Assembly (NCBI RefSeq): GCF_018860365.1
Contig: NZ_JAHKPO010000001.1
Location: 62,001 to 126,000 of the forward strand
DNA length: 64,000 bases
Direction: 5' to 3'
Source of the DNA: Arenibacter algicola
GTDB lineage: Bacteria; Bacteroidota; Bacteroidia; Flavobacteriales; Flavobacteriaceae
Shown here one piece after another: positions 10,751 to 19,386 of the stretch. Both the position numbers and the translations under genes were made by a program. How positions within the stretch are numbered: the first letter of the stretch is position 1; every line of letters starts with the position of its first letter. Under the pieces are notes generated by a model. It ran no database searches and was not told the DNA's origin. It saw nothing but the letters and a program-made list of their open reading frames with translations.

Positions 10751-11401
10751 ATGAAGCAGCTAGTTGTAATATTATTGATTTTCAATTTTTATTTGACCAA
10801 AAATTTACATGCCCAGGAAATTGCCATTTTAAAATATGGAGGCGGAGGTGATTGGTATGCCAACCCAACAGGACTCCCTAACCTAATCAAATTCTGCAAT
10901 CAACAACTTAGGACTACCATTGACCCCAAGCCACAAACAGTGGAAGTGGGCAGCCCCAATATTTTTCAATATCCCTTTTTGCATATGACGGGGCATGGAA
11001 ACATTTTTTTTTCCGAGGAGGAAGCAGAAAACCTAAGAACCTATTTATTGGCAGGCGGATTTTTGCATATAGATGATAATTATGGGATGGAACCCTACCT
11101 GCGCAAGGAACTCGCCAAAGTATTTCCGGACAGGGAACTCACGGAATTAGGAGCAGACCACCCTATATTTAGACAACAATTCCAATTTCCAAAAGGATTG
11201 CCCAAGATACATGAACATGATGGCAAACGGCCACAGGCGTTTGGCATATTCGAGCAAAACCGCCTGATCCTTCTTTTTACATTTGAAAGCGATCTTGGGG
11301 ACGGATGGGAAGACCCCGAGGTACATAACGACCCCCAGGAGGTACGCCTAAAGGCTTTACAGATGGGGGCCAATATAATCTCCTACGTTTTTAAAAGTTA
11401 A
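10751..11401 (+). CDS. DUF4159 domain protein, exported
   Basis: A 216-residue protein with a clear Sec signal peptide (MKQLVVILLIFNFYLTKNLHA, cleavage before QE). The mature part matches the DUF4159 pattern: IAILKYGGGGDWYANPT, a central GGFLHIDDNYG, then a glutamine-amidotransferase-like fold without an obvious catalytic triad. The function of DUF4159 is unknown. The ATG at 10751 is chosen because it starts the signal peptide, and an upstream in-frame ATG (10724) would bury it. The next gene begins 3 bases after its stop, so the two are almost certainly co-translated. Confidence 0.85.
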   Translation: MKQLVVILLIFNFYLTKNLHAQEIAILKYGGGGDWYANPTGLPNLIKFCNQQLRTTIDPKPQTVEVGSPNIFQYPFLHMTGHGNIFFSEEEAENLRTYLLAGGFLHIDDNYGMEPYLRKELAKVFPDRELTELGADHPIFRQQFQFPKGLPKIHEHDGKRPQAFGIFEQNRLILLFTFESDLGDGWEDPEVHNDPQEVRLKALQMGANIISYVFKS

Positions 11402-11404
11402 GAT

Positions 11405-12493
11405 ATGACATCGAAGACCATTGCAGAAGGTATATTAAGGGCTCTTGGAATTATTGTAGCCATTGTACTTCTATTGGCTTTCTTATATAAAATTAGCGCG
11501 GTTCTAATATACATCGCCATAGCGGCAGTAGCCAGCTTGATAGGACGGCCCATTGTTTTATTTTTTCGTCAGAAGTTAAAATTCAATAATACCGTAGCTG
11601 TTATAATAACTATGATATTCCTTGTTGGGGTCGTTGCGGGAGTTATTGCCTTATTTGTACCCCTGCTTATTCAACAGGGACAGAACCTGTCCTTACTCAA
11701 CATAGATGCCTTACAGACCAATTTGGAGGACCTCTACCGCCAGCTCCTGCAATATATTGGGGTTAAATCCGAGGATTTGGAACAAAGCATTAAGGATTCA
11801 CATTTGTTTTCTAACCTTAATTTTGGGATTCTTCCAGATTTCCTGAACTCCATAATCGGCATATTGGGGAGTTTCAGCGTAGGACTGTTTTCTGTGCTCT
11901 TTATAGCTTTCTTCTTTTTAAAGGACAGTAAGCTTTTTGAAGCATCCATACTTACCCTGATCCCTGATAACAAAGAAAATAGATTTCAACATTCCATGGA
12001 AACCATCAAAAATTTACTTTCCCGGTATTTTGTTGGCCTGGTGTTCCAAATCCTGATCCTCTTTGTTATTTATTCCATTGTCCTTTTCATTTTTGGAATC
12101 GAAAATGCCATAGTAATCGCCTTTCTCTGTGCCCTTCTCAACCTTATTCCCTATATAGGCCCTATTATTGGAGGGATATTAATGGCGGTTTTAACCATGA
12201 CCAGTAACGTGGGAGCCGATTTTAGTTCCGTTATTTTACCCAAAACCGGCTATGTAATGATTGGATTCATTATTGGCCAATTGGTAGACAACTTTTTTTC
12301 ACAACCCTTCATTTTTTCCAACAGTGTAAAGTCTCACCCCTTGGAAATTTTTCTGATCATCATCATCGGAGGCCTGCTTCTAGGGGTCACTGGAATGATC
12401 ATAGCAGTACCTGGGTATACGGCCATAAAAGTAATCTTAAAGGAATTTTTCAACGAGAATAAAATTGTAAAATCCCTTACAAAAAATTTATAA
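11405..12493 (+). CDS. AI-2E family transporter (PF01594), polytopic membrane protein
   Basis: 362 residues with about eight hydrophobic segments arranged as in the AI-2E/YdiK/PerM family: two N-terminal helices, a third helix after a short loop, a soluble segment around residues 95-150, then a dense C-terminal cluster including LLNLIPYIGPIIGGILMAVL. Members have been linked to export of autoinducer-2 or to Na+/H+ antiport, but the substrate here cannot be told from sequence. It starts 3 bases after the DUF4159 gene. Confidence 0.88.
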   Translation: MTSKTIAEGILRALGIIVAIVLLLAFLYKISAVLIYIAIAAVASLIGRPIVLFFRQKLKFNNTVAVIITMIFLVGVVAGVIALFVPLLIQQGQNLSLLNIDALQTNLEDLYRQLLQYIGVKSEDLEQSIKDSHLFSNLNFGILPDFLNSIIGILGSFSVGLFSVLFIAFFFLKDSKLFEASILTLIPDNKENRFQHSMETIKNLLSRYFVGLVFQILILFVIYSIVLFIFGIENAIVIAFLCALLNLIPYIGPIIGGILMAVLTMTSNVGADFSSVILPKTGYVMIGFIIGQLVDNFFSQPFIFSNSVKSHPLEIFLIIIIGGLLLGVTGMIIAVPGYTAIKVILKEFFNENKIVKSLTKNL

Positions 12494-12500
12494 TCCCACC

Positions 12501-13679
12501 TTGAACAAGAATATTCTAACATCTGAAATTCAGGATTTTATAATTGAAAATTTAAGGACCGAGCTTATTGCCCTTTTATTAAAACCTTTAAATATTGAAG
12601 GTGTTACCAACAAGGAAATCGCGGAACAAATTGAAGCCAAGAACAGATGCAAGGACAAGCTTCCTATTTGGTATGGCACTCGCAATATATACTACCCCAA
12701 CAAACTAAATATTGAACAGACCTCCTCCGAAACCACGGCTCAATATAAAGCTGGAGTAATAAGTGGAACAGCACTTTTGGACATGACCGGCGGCTTTGGG
12801 GTTGACAGTTATTTTTTTAGCCTTCGTATAGAACAGGTCCATCATTGCGAAATGAACCGTGACCTATCTGAAATAGCCGAATATAATTTTAAGGTTTTAG
12901 GACGGACCAACATCCATACCCATGCCATGGATGGCATAGATTTTCTAAAAAATTCAGAAATTGATTTCAATTGGGTATTTATTGATCCATCCCGTAGACA
13001 TGATGCCAAAGGAAAGGTTTTTTTGTTGTCGGATTGCATTCCGAGTGTCCCAGATAATCTAGAAACCATATTGGCCAAGGCGAGGAAAATAATGATAAAA
13101 ACCTCCCCTCTACTAGACCTGTCCGCCGGTCTTAGTGAGTTGCACTTTGTTAAGGAAATTCATATTGTGGCGGTTAAAAATGAAGTAAAGGAAATCCTTT
13201 GGATATTGGAAGAAGGCTATAAAAAAGAGGTATTGGTAAAAACGGTAAACCTAAACGGCTCGGCAATGGAACAGTTCAGCTTTTCCCATGAAAATGAAAA
13301 ATTAGCGATCTCCAACTACTCCGATCCCTTAGAGTATTTATACGAGCCCAATTCGGCCATCCTAAAGTCGGGGGCCTTTAAGACCGTTGGAGATAGATTC
13401 AATATGTATAAATTACATGATCACTCACATTTATACACTCACGATCAATTATTGGATTTTCCGGGCAGGAGGTTCAAAGTTGTAAAGACCATTCCTTTCA
13501 ATAAAAAAGAATTACAAAAACTAGAGATAAAAAAAGCAAATATTACCGTGCGGAATTTTCCGATAAGCGTGGCGGAAATAAGGAAAAAATTTAAAATTAA
13601 GGATGGCGGAGAAACGTATCTGTTTTTTACCACTAATCCTCGGGGTGAAAAGATTGTAGTGGAATGTTGCAAAATATGA
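12501..13679 (+). CDS. Class I SAM-dependent methyltransferase with THUMP-like region
   Basis: A 392-residue protein. The Rossmann methyltransferase signature LLDMTGGFGVDSYFFS lies about residues 93-108, followed by VFIDPSRRHDAKGKV as the motif IV equivalent. The C-terminal part is the THUMP-like domain found with this family in Bacteroidota (KKELQKLEIKKANITVRNFP), so an RNA substrate is inferred. The TTG start at 12501 lies 7 bases after the upstream stop, and no ATG precedes the conserved N-terminal region. Confidence 0.8.
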   Translation: MNKNILTSEIQDFIIENLRTELIALLLKPLNIEGVTNKEIAEQIEAKNRCKDKLPIWYGTRNIYYPNKLNIEQTSSETTAQYKAGVISGTALLDMTGGFGVDSYFFSLRIEQVHHCEMNRDLSEIAEYNFKVLGRTNIHTHAMDGIDFLKNSEIDFNWVFIDPSRRHDAKGKVFLLSDCIPSVPDNLETILAKARKIMIKTSPLLDLSAGLSELHFVKEIHIVAVKNEVKEILWILEEGYKKEVLVKTVNLNGSAMEQFSFSHENEKLAISNYSDPLEYLYEPNSAILKSGAFKTVGDRFNMYKLHDHSHLYTHDQLLDFPGRRFKVVKTIPFNKKELQKLEIKKANITVRNFPISVAEIRKKFKIKDGGETYLFFTTNPRGEKIVVECCKI

Positions 13680-13891
13680 GACTTCCCTCGTGATACGTAT
13701 TCGAAAGCTACAACAAAACAACTCAGTTCATAGTAACCCAAAACAGTCATTCTAAACTCACGTTTTTAAAAAATTGTCCAAAATCACTAATATAAAAGTG
13801 AGCCCGTATTTCAATGGATAGGCCTGCCTAACGGCTTGTAAGAGAGCTTTTGCGACGAATCATCCCGATGAATAGAAAGGTTTGCGTTTCT

Positions 13892-13974
13892 CACCCCTTC
13901 CGTCTTCTCCTTTGTCGAAGCCACCTTATCCTCCCGCGGAAAACGCGGGACAGGCCTAAATAGGGGAAGGAGCA
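13892..13974 (-). repeat. Palindromic intergenic repeat, copy A
   Basis: Read on the minus strand it goes GCTCCTTCCCC, then a GC-rich insert, then a motif ending GGAGAAGACGGAAGGGG. It is an inverted and somewhat diverged relative of the copy at 14015 and of the copy at 54538. It carries an extra GCGG hairpin. Confidence 0.6.
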
Positions 13975-14014
13975 GTTTTTAATATTTATTGTTGTGATAA
14001 GTTTAATAATTTTT

Positions 14015-14076
14015 GGCTCCTTCCCTTGGATAAGGGAAGGTGGATACTCGGCTATGGGCCGAGGAGACGGAAGGGA
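14015..14076 (+). repeat. Palindromic intergenic repeat, copy B
   Basis: It begins GGCTCCTTCCC, pairs with GGGAAGG a few bases later to form a stem, continues GTGGATACTCGGC/GCCGAG as a second stem, and ends GGAGACGGAAGGG. The order and conserved words match the copy at 54538-54599. Confidence 0.7.
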
Positions 14077-14193
14077 TTGGTAGCCTATTGAAGTACAGGT
14101 CAATGCATATACAAGGTTTGGATGCAAACCTCAACTCCCCTTTTTACAAAGGACATGAAATACGGAAGTAATCGAGGAATCACTTAAACAATT

Positions 14194-14940
14194 TCAATCA
14201 CAATCCCATTTAAAATTGGCCACTTTATCATTGGAGGCAGTACCCAAATTGTAATGCCACCACTCCGTTCTAATGGACCAAAATCCATATTTCTCCATGG
14301 TTTCCTTTAAAAGCAGCCTATTATCCAGGATATTCTTGGGCAAATCCAAATTATCATGGTAAGCCCTTTTTCCAAAAAAATCAAAATCGGTCCCCATATC
14401 CAACTCCTTCCCTTCCAGGGTTACCAAAGTAATGTCCACCGCGCCACCCTTGTTATGTATGGACCCCTTAACAGGATTGGCTACATACTGGGGATTGGGG
14501 ACTATGGCCCACATTTTATATTGTACATCATTTGGACGATAGCAATCGAAAAACTTTATTTTAAATCCTTTGTCCATGAATTCCTTATTGGCCAAAAGCA
14601 GTGCTCTGGCAGTTTTAACCCTAGTGTAACATTCCGCACAATCGTAGACCTTGGCCTTTAAAAAATTGTTTTCGGTAGCATAGCGCAGGTCGTACACAAA
14701 ATCATCACTATAATCGGCCAACCTTACAAACAGGGTATCGGCCAAACCTTCAAGGGATTTTAATTTGGGTATTGGCTCTTCTTCTTTCTTTCCGACATCG
14801 ATCATTAATGAATCCCCAACCTCCAATTCGGTTTCAACATCATTCTTTATATTCTTGTTTACAGCGACTTCCTTACAACCAAAAACAAGAGCCATTGCCA
14901 AAAGTGCCATTCCCTTATAAACTGTGCGTTTCCCATTCAT
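14194..14940 (-). CDS. D-alanyl-D-alanine dipeptidase-like lipoprotein (VanX/M15D family)
   Basis: About 248 residues. An N-terminal lipoprotein signal (MALLAMALVFGC) indicates an envelope location. The zinc-peptidase motifs are intact: SIHNKGGAVDITLV (SxHxxGxAxD) and a C-terminal TEWWHYN carrying the catalytic Glu and the third zinc ligand. Enzymes of this family cleave D-Ala-D-Ala and related cell-wall dipeptides; here recycling is more likely than vancomycin resistance, as no vanH or vanA neighbours are present. The ATG at 14940 is preferred to the TTG at 14955. Confidence 0.88.
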   Translation of the reverse strand: MNGKRTVYKGMALLAMALVFGCKEVAVNKNIKNDVETELEVGDSLMIDVGKKEEEPIPKLKSLEGLADTLFVRLADYSDDFVYDLRYATENNFLKAKVYDCAECYTRVKTARALLLANKEFMDKGFKIKFFDCYRPNDVQYKMWAIVPNPQYVANPVKGSIHNKGGAVDITLVTLEGKELDMGTDFDFFGKRAYHDNLDLPKNILDNRLLLKETMEKYGFWSIRTEWWHYNLGTASNDKVANFKWDCD

Positions 14941-15009
14941 ATATTCCAGAGCCAATTGTTATTCTTTTTATTCCCCAGGGTAAATATGCTTCCCCACAAC
15001 AAATAAACA

Positions 15010-15035
15010 AAAAAGCCCCGAAACAGGGGCTTTTT
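15010..15035 (-). terminator. Rho-independent terminator
   Basis: A perfect stem AAAAAGCCCC / GGGGCTTTTT with a 6-base loop, flanked by A and T tracts so that it works on either strand. It lies downstream of the subunit-3-like gene at 15096 and upstream of the dipeptidase gene. Confidence 0.9.
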
Positions 15036-15095
15036 ATATCTAATAGGAATTGCAAACAACTACTGATTCTTCCCTATTACCAATTTCTAAAGGAC

Positions 15096-15815
15096 CTATG
15101 TTAAAAGATTACCCTTTTCGTCCCATGTAGCGATTTCGTTTCTGGTACTCTGATCGATACATTTGGCGACCCATTCGGGATCATAATTCACCCCATGCTG
15201 ATCCAGCACGTCCTGCGGAACCCCATCCCACACGTTGGGTGTATTTCCTTTATAACCCAGTTCGGCAACCCCTACTTTGGAGGAATAATAGCCACAAACC
15301 GTTAATCCGCGCATCAGATAGAAAAATTGTATTTCTAGAGGTTGCACGTCCAAGGATTTATTGGGATCATGGTAACAGATAGTATCCAATATCTGCTTTT
15401 GCTGGTCCAAGGTGGCCAATTTAAATTCTGTTCCGAAATCGGCATTGCTCTTATGGTCCAACCACATTAACCCTCCTTTAAGTGTCAGCTGTAACTCAGG
15501 GATGTCCTTGCCCATGAACTCTATAAATTCTGGGACCTCTGCCTCAATAGGTCCTCCATTAGGTTCTCTGGGAGGAAGTATCACTGTGCTCAATACTGCT
15601 ATGGTTTCCATCTCATGTTCGGTAAAGAGCTGTTCTGCATTTAATTTTTCAATCAGCTCCAACTCCTCGGGGGTACGGCCAAAATAATGGGTGTTTTCTG
15701 CAGCAGCTACGGCCTCCTTTGCTGTATCGGGCCCATCTGTCTTGCAGCCATGAAAGGCCAATGCAGATGCGCCCGCACCAAGAATTATTGTCTGTATACT
15801 CTTTCTTCTATCCAT
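15096..15815 (-). CDS. Gluconate 2-dehydrogenase subunit 3-like protein (copy 1)
   Basis: 239 residues. The N terminus has a Tat-type RR signal (MDRRKSIQTIILGAGASALA) followed by a cysteine, so it is probably a Tat-exported lipoprotein. The rest matches the small-subunit family of FAD-dependent sugar dehydrogenases (PF13618): HEMETIAVLSTVILPP, GGLMWLDHKSNADFG, VCGYYSSKVGVAELGYKG. These subunits carry the signal that exports the folded FAD subunit. The gene lies 3 bases after its GMC partner and is a paralogue of the protein at 18675-19382 with the same motif order. Confidence 0.9.
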   Translation of the reverse strand: MDRRKSIQTIILGAGASALAFHGCKTDGPDTAKEAVAAAENTHYFGRTPEELELIEKLNAEQLFTEHEMETIAVLSTVILPPREPNGGPIEAEVPEFIEFMGKDIPELQLTLKGGLMWLDHKSNADFGTEFKLATLDQQKQILDTICYHDPNKSLDVQPLEIQFFYLMRGLTVCGYYSSKVGVAELGYKGNTPNVWDGVPQDVLDQHGVNYDPEWVAKCIDQSTRNEIATWDEKGNLLT

Positions 15816-15818
15816 GGT

Positions 15819-17540
15819 CTAGATATTTTGCATTTTTAATTGTTCTATAATATAATCACTGGCGCGCCAAGACAATGCCAAAATGGTCCAAGTACAGTTC
15901 TTATCCGCTTGGGAGGTAAATGGTCCCGCATCAACTATAAAGACATTCTCCACATCGTGCAATTGATTAAATTTATTTGTGACCGATGTTTTGGGATCAT
16001 TGCCCATTCTAGTGGTTCCAACTTCGTGGATAATACGACCAGGAGCTTCCAACCCATAATCGCGATCTTTGCCCGGCTTTTCCCCTAAAGGCTCTGCCCC
16101 TATATTGTGAAAAATCTCCTCAAAGGTGTCCTGCATATGCTTGGCCTGATTTTTCTCAAATTCGGACCATTTGTAATTGAACTTCAATACGGGAATACCA
16201 AATTGATCCACGGTGGTAGGGTCTATTTCACAATAGTTCTCCTTACGGGCAATACCTTCACCCCTTCCTGCAATACCTAGTACAGATCCGTAATATTTTT
16301 TTACATCGTCCCGTAAGCTATCCCCATAACCCCCTACTTTGAGCCCAAAGAATTTATTGAACTCATTGGGGTTGAAACTAAAACCATAACCAGGCATCTT
16401 CATGCCTCCACCAACTTCAATATGATAGCCTCTTGGAAAATCCAACTTGGAGTTATCCCCCCACCAAGGAGAATACACATGGTTACTACCTACTCCGTCT
16501 TCATTATAGGATACTTTTCTGTTCATCAACGCCGGTACAAAGGCAGCTCTGCTGGCCCCAGTGGAATCGTGCAAATATTTACCGACGAGGTCACTGCTAT
16601 TTCCCAATCCGTTAGGATGTTGTTTACTTTTCGAATTCAAAAGAATACGGGCAGAACTACAGGCGGAAGCCGCCAAAACCACAACCTTGCCCCTTAATTT
16701 GTACTCTTTTCTATCGTCCTTACTAATGTATGATACTCCTGTTGCCTTTCCCTCTTCATTGGTGGTTACTTCCCTCACTACACAATTGACGAATAATTTA
16801 ATTCGGCCCCCGCTTTTTTGCGCAGGGAATATAAGACAACTTCCTGATGAGAAATCGGCATAGACGGAACAGGAACGGGAACATTGTCCGCAGTAAAAAC
16901 ACACACCACGTTCCGTATTAATTCTTTTGGTAAGCATGGAAAGCCTTCCTGGAATAGTAGGTATTCCCGCCTTTTTGGCCCCATTTATATAGAAAATTTC
17001 ATGTAATCTTGGTTTTGGCGGAGGAAGAAAAAATCCATCCGGATCGTTTTCCAGGCCTTCATTGGTGCCAAACACCCCGATTAGTTTATCTACCTTATCA
17101 TAATAAGGTTTTACATCCTCATAACCTATAGGCCAGTCCTCACCATGACCGTCCCTGGTCTTCCCTTTAAAATCCTTTGGCCCAAAACGCAGGGAAATCC
17201 TCCCCCAATGGTTGGTACGCCCTCCCAACATATGCGAACGGAACCAATCGAATTCGGTACCAGGCTCACGGGTATATGGTTCTCCTTCTATTTCCCAACC
17301 GCCATAAGCAGCATCAAATTCCCCAAATGCCCTAGTGGTTCCGGCTCCTCTTCTGGGAGATTCATAATTCCATTTTAACTGATTCATGGTTTTGGGGTCG
17401 GCCGGGTCAAAAAATGGTCCAGCCTCTACGACCGCCACATTAAGGCCGGCATCGGCCAATTGCTTTGTGGCCATACCGCCACCTGCACCCGAACCAACGA
17501 TTATTACATCATAAATTTCTGAGGATTCTTTTATCTGCAT
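15819..17540 (-). CDS. GMC family FAD oxidoreductase (copy 1), sugar/glycoside dehydrogenase-like
   Basis: 573 residues. The FAD-binding motif VGSGAGGGMATKQLADAG starts at residue 15, LGGRTNHWGR follows at 105, and the GMC C-terminal motif is HEVGTTRMG. Four cysteines (C214, C217, C220, C224 in CFYCGQCSRSC) resemble the iron-sulfur site of bacterial FAD-dependent glucose dehydrogenase large subunits. It has no signal peptide and presumably crosses the membrane with the Tat-signalled subunit 3 encoded immediately downstream. Pairs of this type have been associated in Bacteroidota with oxidation of sugars or glycosides, including C3 oxidation. The exact substrate is unknown. Confidence 0.92.
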   Translation of the reverse strand: MQIKESSEIYDVIIVGSGAGGGMATKQLADAGLNVAVVEAGPFFDPADPKTMNQLKWNYESPRRGAGTTRAFGEFDAAYGGWEIEGEPYTREPGTEFDWFRSHMLGGRTNHWGRISLRFGPKDFKGKTRDGHGEDWPIGYEDVKPYYDKVDKLIGVFGTNEGLENDPDGFFLPPPKPRLHEIFYINGAKKAGIPTIPGRLSMLTKRINTERGVCFYCGQCSRSCSVYADFSSGSCLIFPAQKSGGRIKLFVNCVVREVTTNEEGKATGVSYISKDDRKEYKLRGKVVVLAASACSSARILLNSKSKQHPNGLGNSSDLVGKYLHDSTGASRAAFVPALMNRKVSYNEDGVGSNHVYSPWWGDNSKLDFPRGYHIEVGGGMKMPGYGFSFNPNEFNKFFGLKVGGYGDSLRDDVKKYYGSVLGIAGRGEGIARKENYCEIDPTTVDQFGIPVLKFNYKWSEFEKNQAKHMQDTFEEIFHNIGAEPLGEKPGKDRDYGLEAPGRIIHEVGTTRMGNDPKTSVTNKFNQLHDVENVFIVDAGPFTSQADKNCTWTILALSWRASDYIIEQLKMQNI

Positions 17541-17658
17541 ATTGGAATGAATTAATTATGAACTTCAATATAGATTTAAAACGAAATCAAATTAGAATTT
17601 TTTATCCAAACAACCTGAAAATTCATGTATTTTGATATAAAACCATCAATAATTGATA
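17541..17658 (-). promoter_or_regulatory. Conserved upstream region of GMC copy 1
   Basis: Non-coding sequence that aligns along about 110 bases with the region upstream of the second GMC gene (21106-21223). Shared blocks include ATTTTTTATCC-AACAACCT, AAAATTCATGTA and ATAATTGATAA. It probably holds the promoter and operator of the operon. A TATATTGA sequence near 17565 on the minus strand is a weak -7 candidate. Confidence 0.6.
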
Positions 17659-17797
17659 ATATGTCATTAGAAGGGACAAATCCTTGGAAGGGACATTTAA
17701 AATTACAGTCCCATTCCTTTGTTTGGAACCCTTTGGAAAATACAAAAAGGCCCCTAATGGAGGCCTTAAAGGTCAATATCAATAAATGGAATCTAGA

Positions 17798-18631
17798 TTA
17801 TTTTAAACCTTCCAAATACTTTAAACTTTTAGGAACTTGATCCACAACCCTGGAACACTCGTCCTCTATGAACATATACTTAATGCCCAACTTTTTGGCT
17901 TCGGCCACAACACCTGCTATATCTACCTCTCCTGTTCCCAAAACCACATTGGTTTCCACATCTGCATGGCCGGTATCATCTTTTTTGGTACCTTTTTCCA
18001 TATCTTTCAAATGCAATAAAATGAATTTAGAAGGATACTTTCTAAGCAATTTAAGGGGGTCCTCATCTCCATGATGCACCCAATAAACATCCATTTCAAA
18101 ATCGAAATATTTGGCATTCTGCGCCATATAATCAAATAGGGTCCCATCCTTATAGGGCCTAAATTCAAACCCATGTGCGTGATACGCCAATTTTAATCCG
18201 TTATCCCTTAAAATCTTTCCAGCTCTATTAAACACCTCAACAGCCTTTTGGGTATCCACGATACCAAAATTATTGCCATCGTGTGGGATCCATGCACACA
18301 TCACATAGGTGGCACCATAACTTTTGGCCTTTTTCACAACCTCCTCAGGCGCATTGGCCAAATCGTTGAACCCAGCGCCAATACTGACCACCTTTAATTT
18401 ATTTTTGACAAGCAGGCCTTTAAACTCCTCCTCCGGCATCCCATAGGTATCTCCTCCTTCCAAAATGGTAATACCCCAGTCATTTATCAATTTTAAGGTA
18501 CTTGGAATATCTTCCTTAAACTGATTTCTCAGGCTGTACAATTGTAACCCCACCTCTTGGGCCGTAACATTTGTAGTTCCGAAAAAAACCATGGCGATTA
18601 AAAATAACCATAGGAGCTGTAATTTCTTCAT
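17798..18631 (-). CDS. Secreted sugar phosphate isomerase/epimerase-like TIM barrel protein
   Basis: 277 residues. A signal peptide (LLWLFLIAMVFFGTTNVTAQ) precedes an AP-endonuclease-2-type TIM barrel: GLQLYSLRNQFKEDIP, then AYHAHGFEFRP, FEMDVYWVHHGDEDP and KFILLHLKDMEKG, which supply the His, Asp and Glu metal ligands of this fold. Exported members in Bacteroidota commonly accompany GMC dehydrogenases and Gfo/Idh/MocA proteins in clusters that modify oxidised sugars. Acting on the product of the neighbouring dehydrogenases is an inference. It lies 43 bases after subunit 3 copy 2. Confidence 0.85.
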   Translation of the reverse strand: MKKLQLLWLFLIAMVFFGTTNVTAQEVGLQLYSLRNQFKEDIPSTLKLINDWGITILEGGDTYGMPEEEFKGLLVKNKLKVVSIGAGFNDLANAPEEVVKKAKSYGATYVMCAWIPHDGNNFGIVDTQKAVEVFNRAGKILRDNGLKLAYHAHGFEFRPYKDGTLFDYMAQNAKYFDFEMDVYWVHHGDEDPLKLLRKYPSKFILLHLKDMEKGTKKDDTGHADVETNVVLGTGEVDIAGVVAEAKKLGIKYMFIEDECSRVVDQVPKSLKYLEGLK

Positions 18632-18674
18632 CTTTTATAAAATTACTTATATTCCTTGTGCAAATTAATAGGCT

Positions 18675-19382
18675 CTAGGTCAATAAATTACCTTCGTCAT
18701 CCCATTCTGCCATATCGTTACGCTTACTTTGGTCCACACATTTGGCGATCCATTCCGGATCATAGGATTTTCCATGCTTGGCCAGAACATCTTCCGGCAC
18801 TCCGTCCCATACATTGGGGGAATTACCTTTATACCCCAAATCCTCAATACCTTCCTTAGAGGTATAATATCCGGTAACGGTTAAATTGCGGATCAGGGAA
18901 AAGAATTGTTGCTCGTATGTTGGATTTTCCTTGTCCGGAAACGCAATAGCATCCAAAATCTCTTTCTGCTGTGCCTCGGTAGCCGTTTTAAACTCCACTC
19001 CGTAATCTTTATTGCTTTTATGATCCAACCACATTAGACCACCTTGCAGCGGAGTTTGATAAGCAGGGATATCCTTGGCCATGAATTCAATAAAATCTGG
19101 CACTCCAGCATCGGTAGCACTACCATAGGTTCCGTTGGAGGGCAAAATTAAAGCACATAAAACACCCAAAGTAGCCATTTCATGTTCATTAAAAAACTGT
19201 TCTGCGTACAGTTTTTTCAGCAACTCTTTTTCCTCCGGGGTCCTCCCGAAATGCTTTTCTTCTTGTACCAGGGCCTCTGCAGCTCCAGCCTCCCCTTCTG
19301 TTCCGGGCTTACATCCATTTATTGCCAATCCACCTGCTACACCACCAAGAATAATGGATTTTATACTTTTTCTTCTATCCAT
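18675..19382 (-). CDS. Gluconate 2-dehydrogenase subunit 3-like protein (copy 2)
   Basis: 235 residues, a paralogue of the protein at 15096-15815. It has an RR Tat-type signal with a lipobox-like cysteine (MDRRKSIKSIILGGVAGGLA, then INGC). Shared motifs include EKHFGRTPEE, NEHEMATLGVLCALILPS and the C-terminal SPNVWDGVPEDVLAKHG. It lies 4 bases after GMC copy 2 and is the likely export and assembly partner of that enzyme. Confidence 0.9.
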   Translation of the reverse strand: MDRRKSIKSIILGGVAGGLAINGCKPGTEGEAGAAEALVQEEKHFGRTPEEKELLKKLYAEQFFNEHEMATLGVLCALILPSNGTYGSATDAGVPDFIEFMAKDIPAYQTPLQGGLMWLDHKSNKDYGVEFKTATEAQQKEILDAIAFPDKENPTYEQQFFSLIRNLTVTGYYTSKEGIEDLGYKGNSPNVWDGVPEDVLAKHGKSYDPEWIAKCVDQSKRNDMAEWDDEGNLLT

Positions 19383-19386
19383 AATA

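Larger units (their letters stand above)
13680..14193. other. Non-coding stretch with two opposed repeat copies
   Basis: About 510 bases between the methyltransferase and the dipeptidase without a credible gene. It contains two copies of a palindromic repeat in opposite orientation (listed separately), a short GC-rich hairpin (CCCGCGGAAAACGCGGG near 13933-13949), and a GGCCTGCCTAACGG word near 13822 related to words in the 54.4 and 57.5 kb intergenic regions. Confidence 0.7.

Noticed and set aside
14194-14940. Vancomycin resistance vanX
   Set aside because: The family matches, but vanH/vanA and vanRS are absent and the protein has a lipoprotein signal, so a cell-wall recycling dipeptidase is more likely.
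17625-17840. 71-codon open frame on the plus strand between the epimerase-like gene and GMC copy 1
   Set aside because: Its beginning falls in the conserved upstream DNA, where the matching region at 21.2 kb does not preserve the frame, and its end overlaps the epimerase gene.
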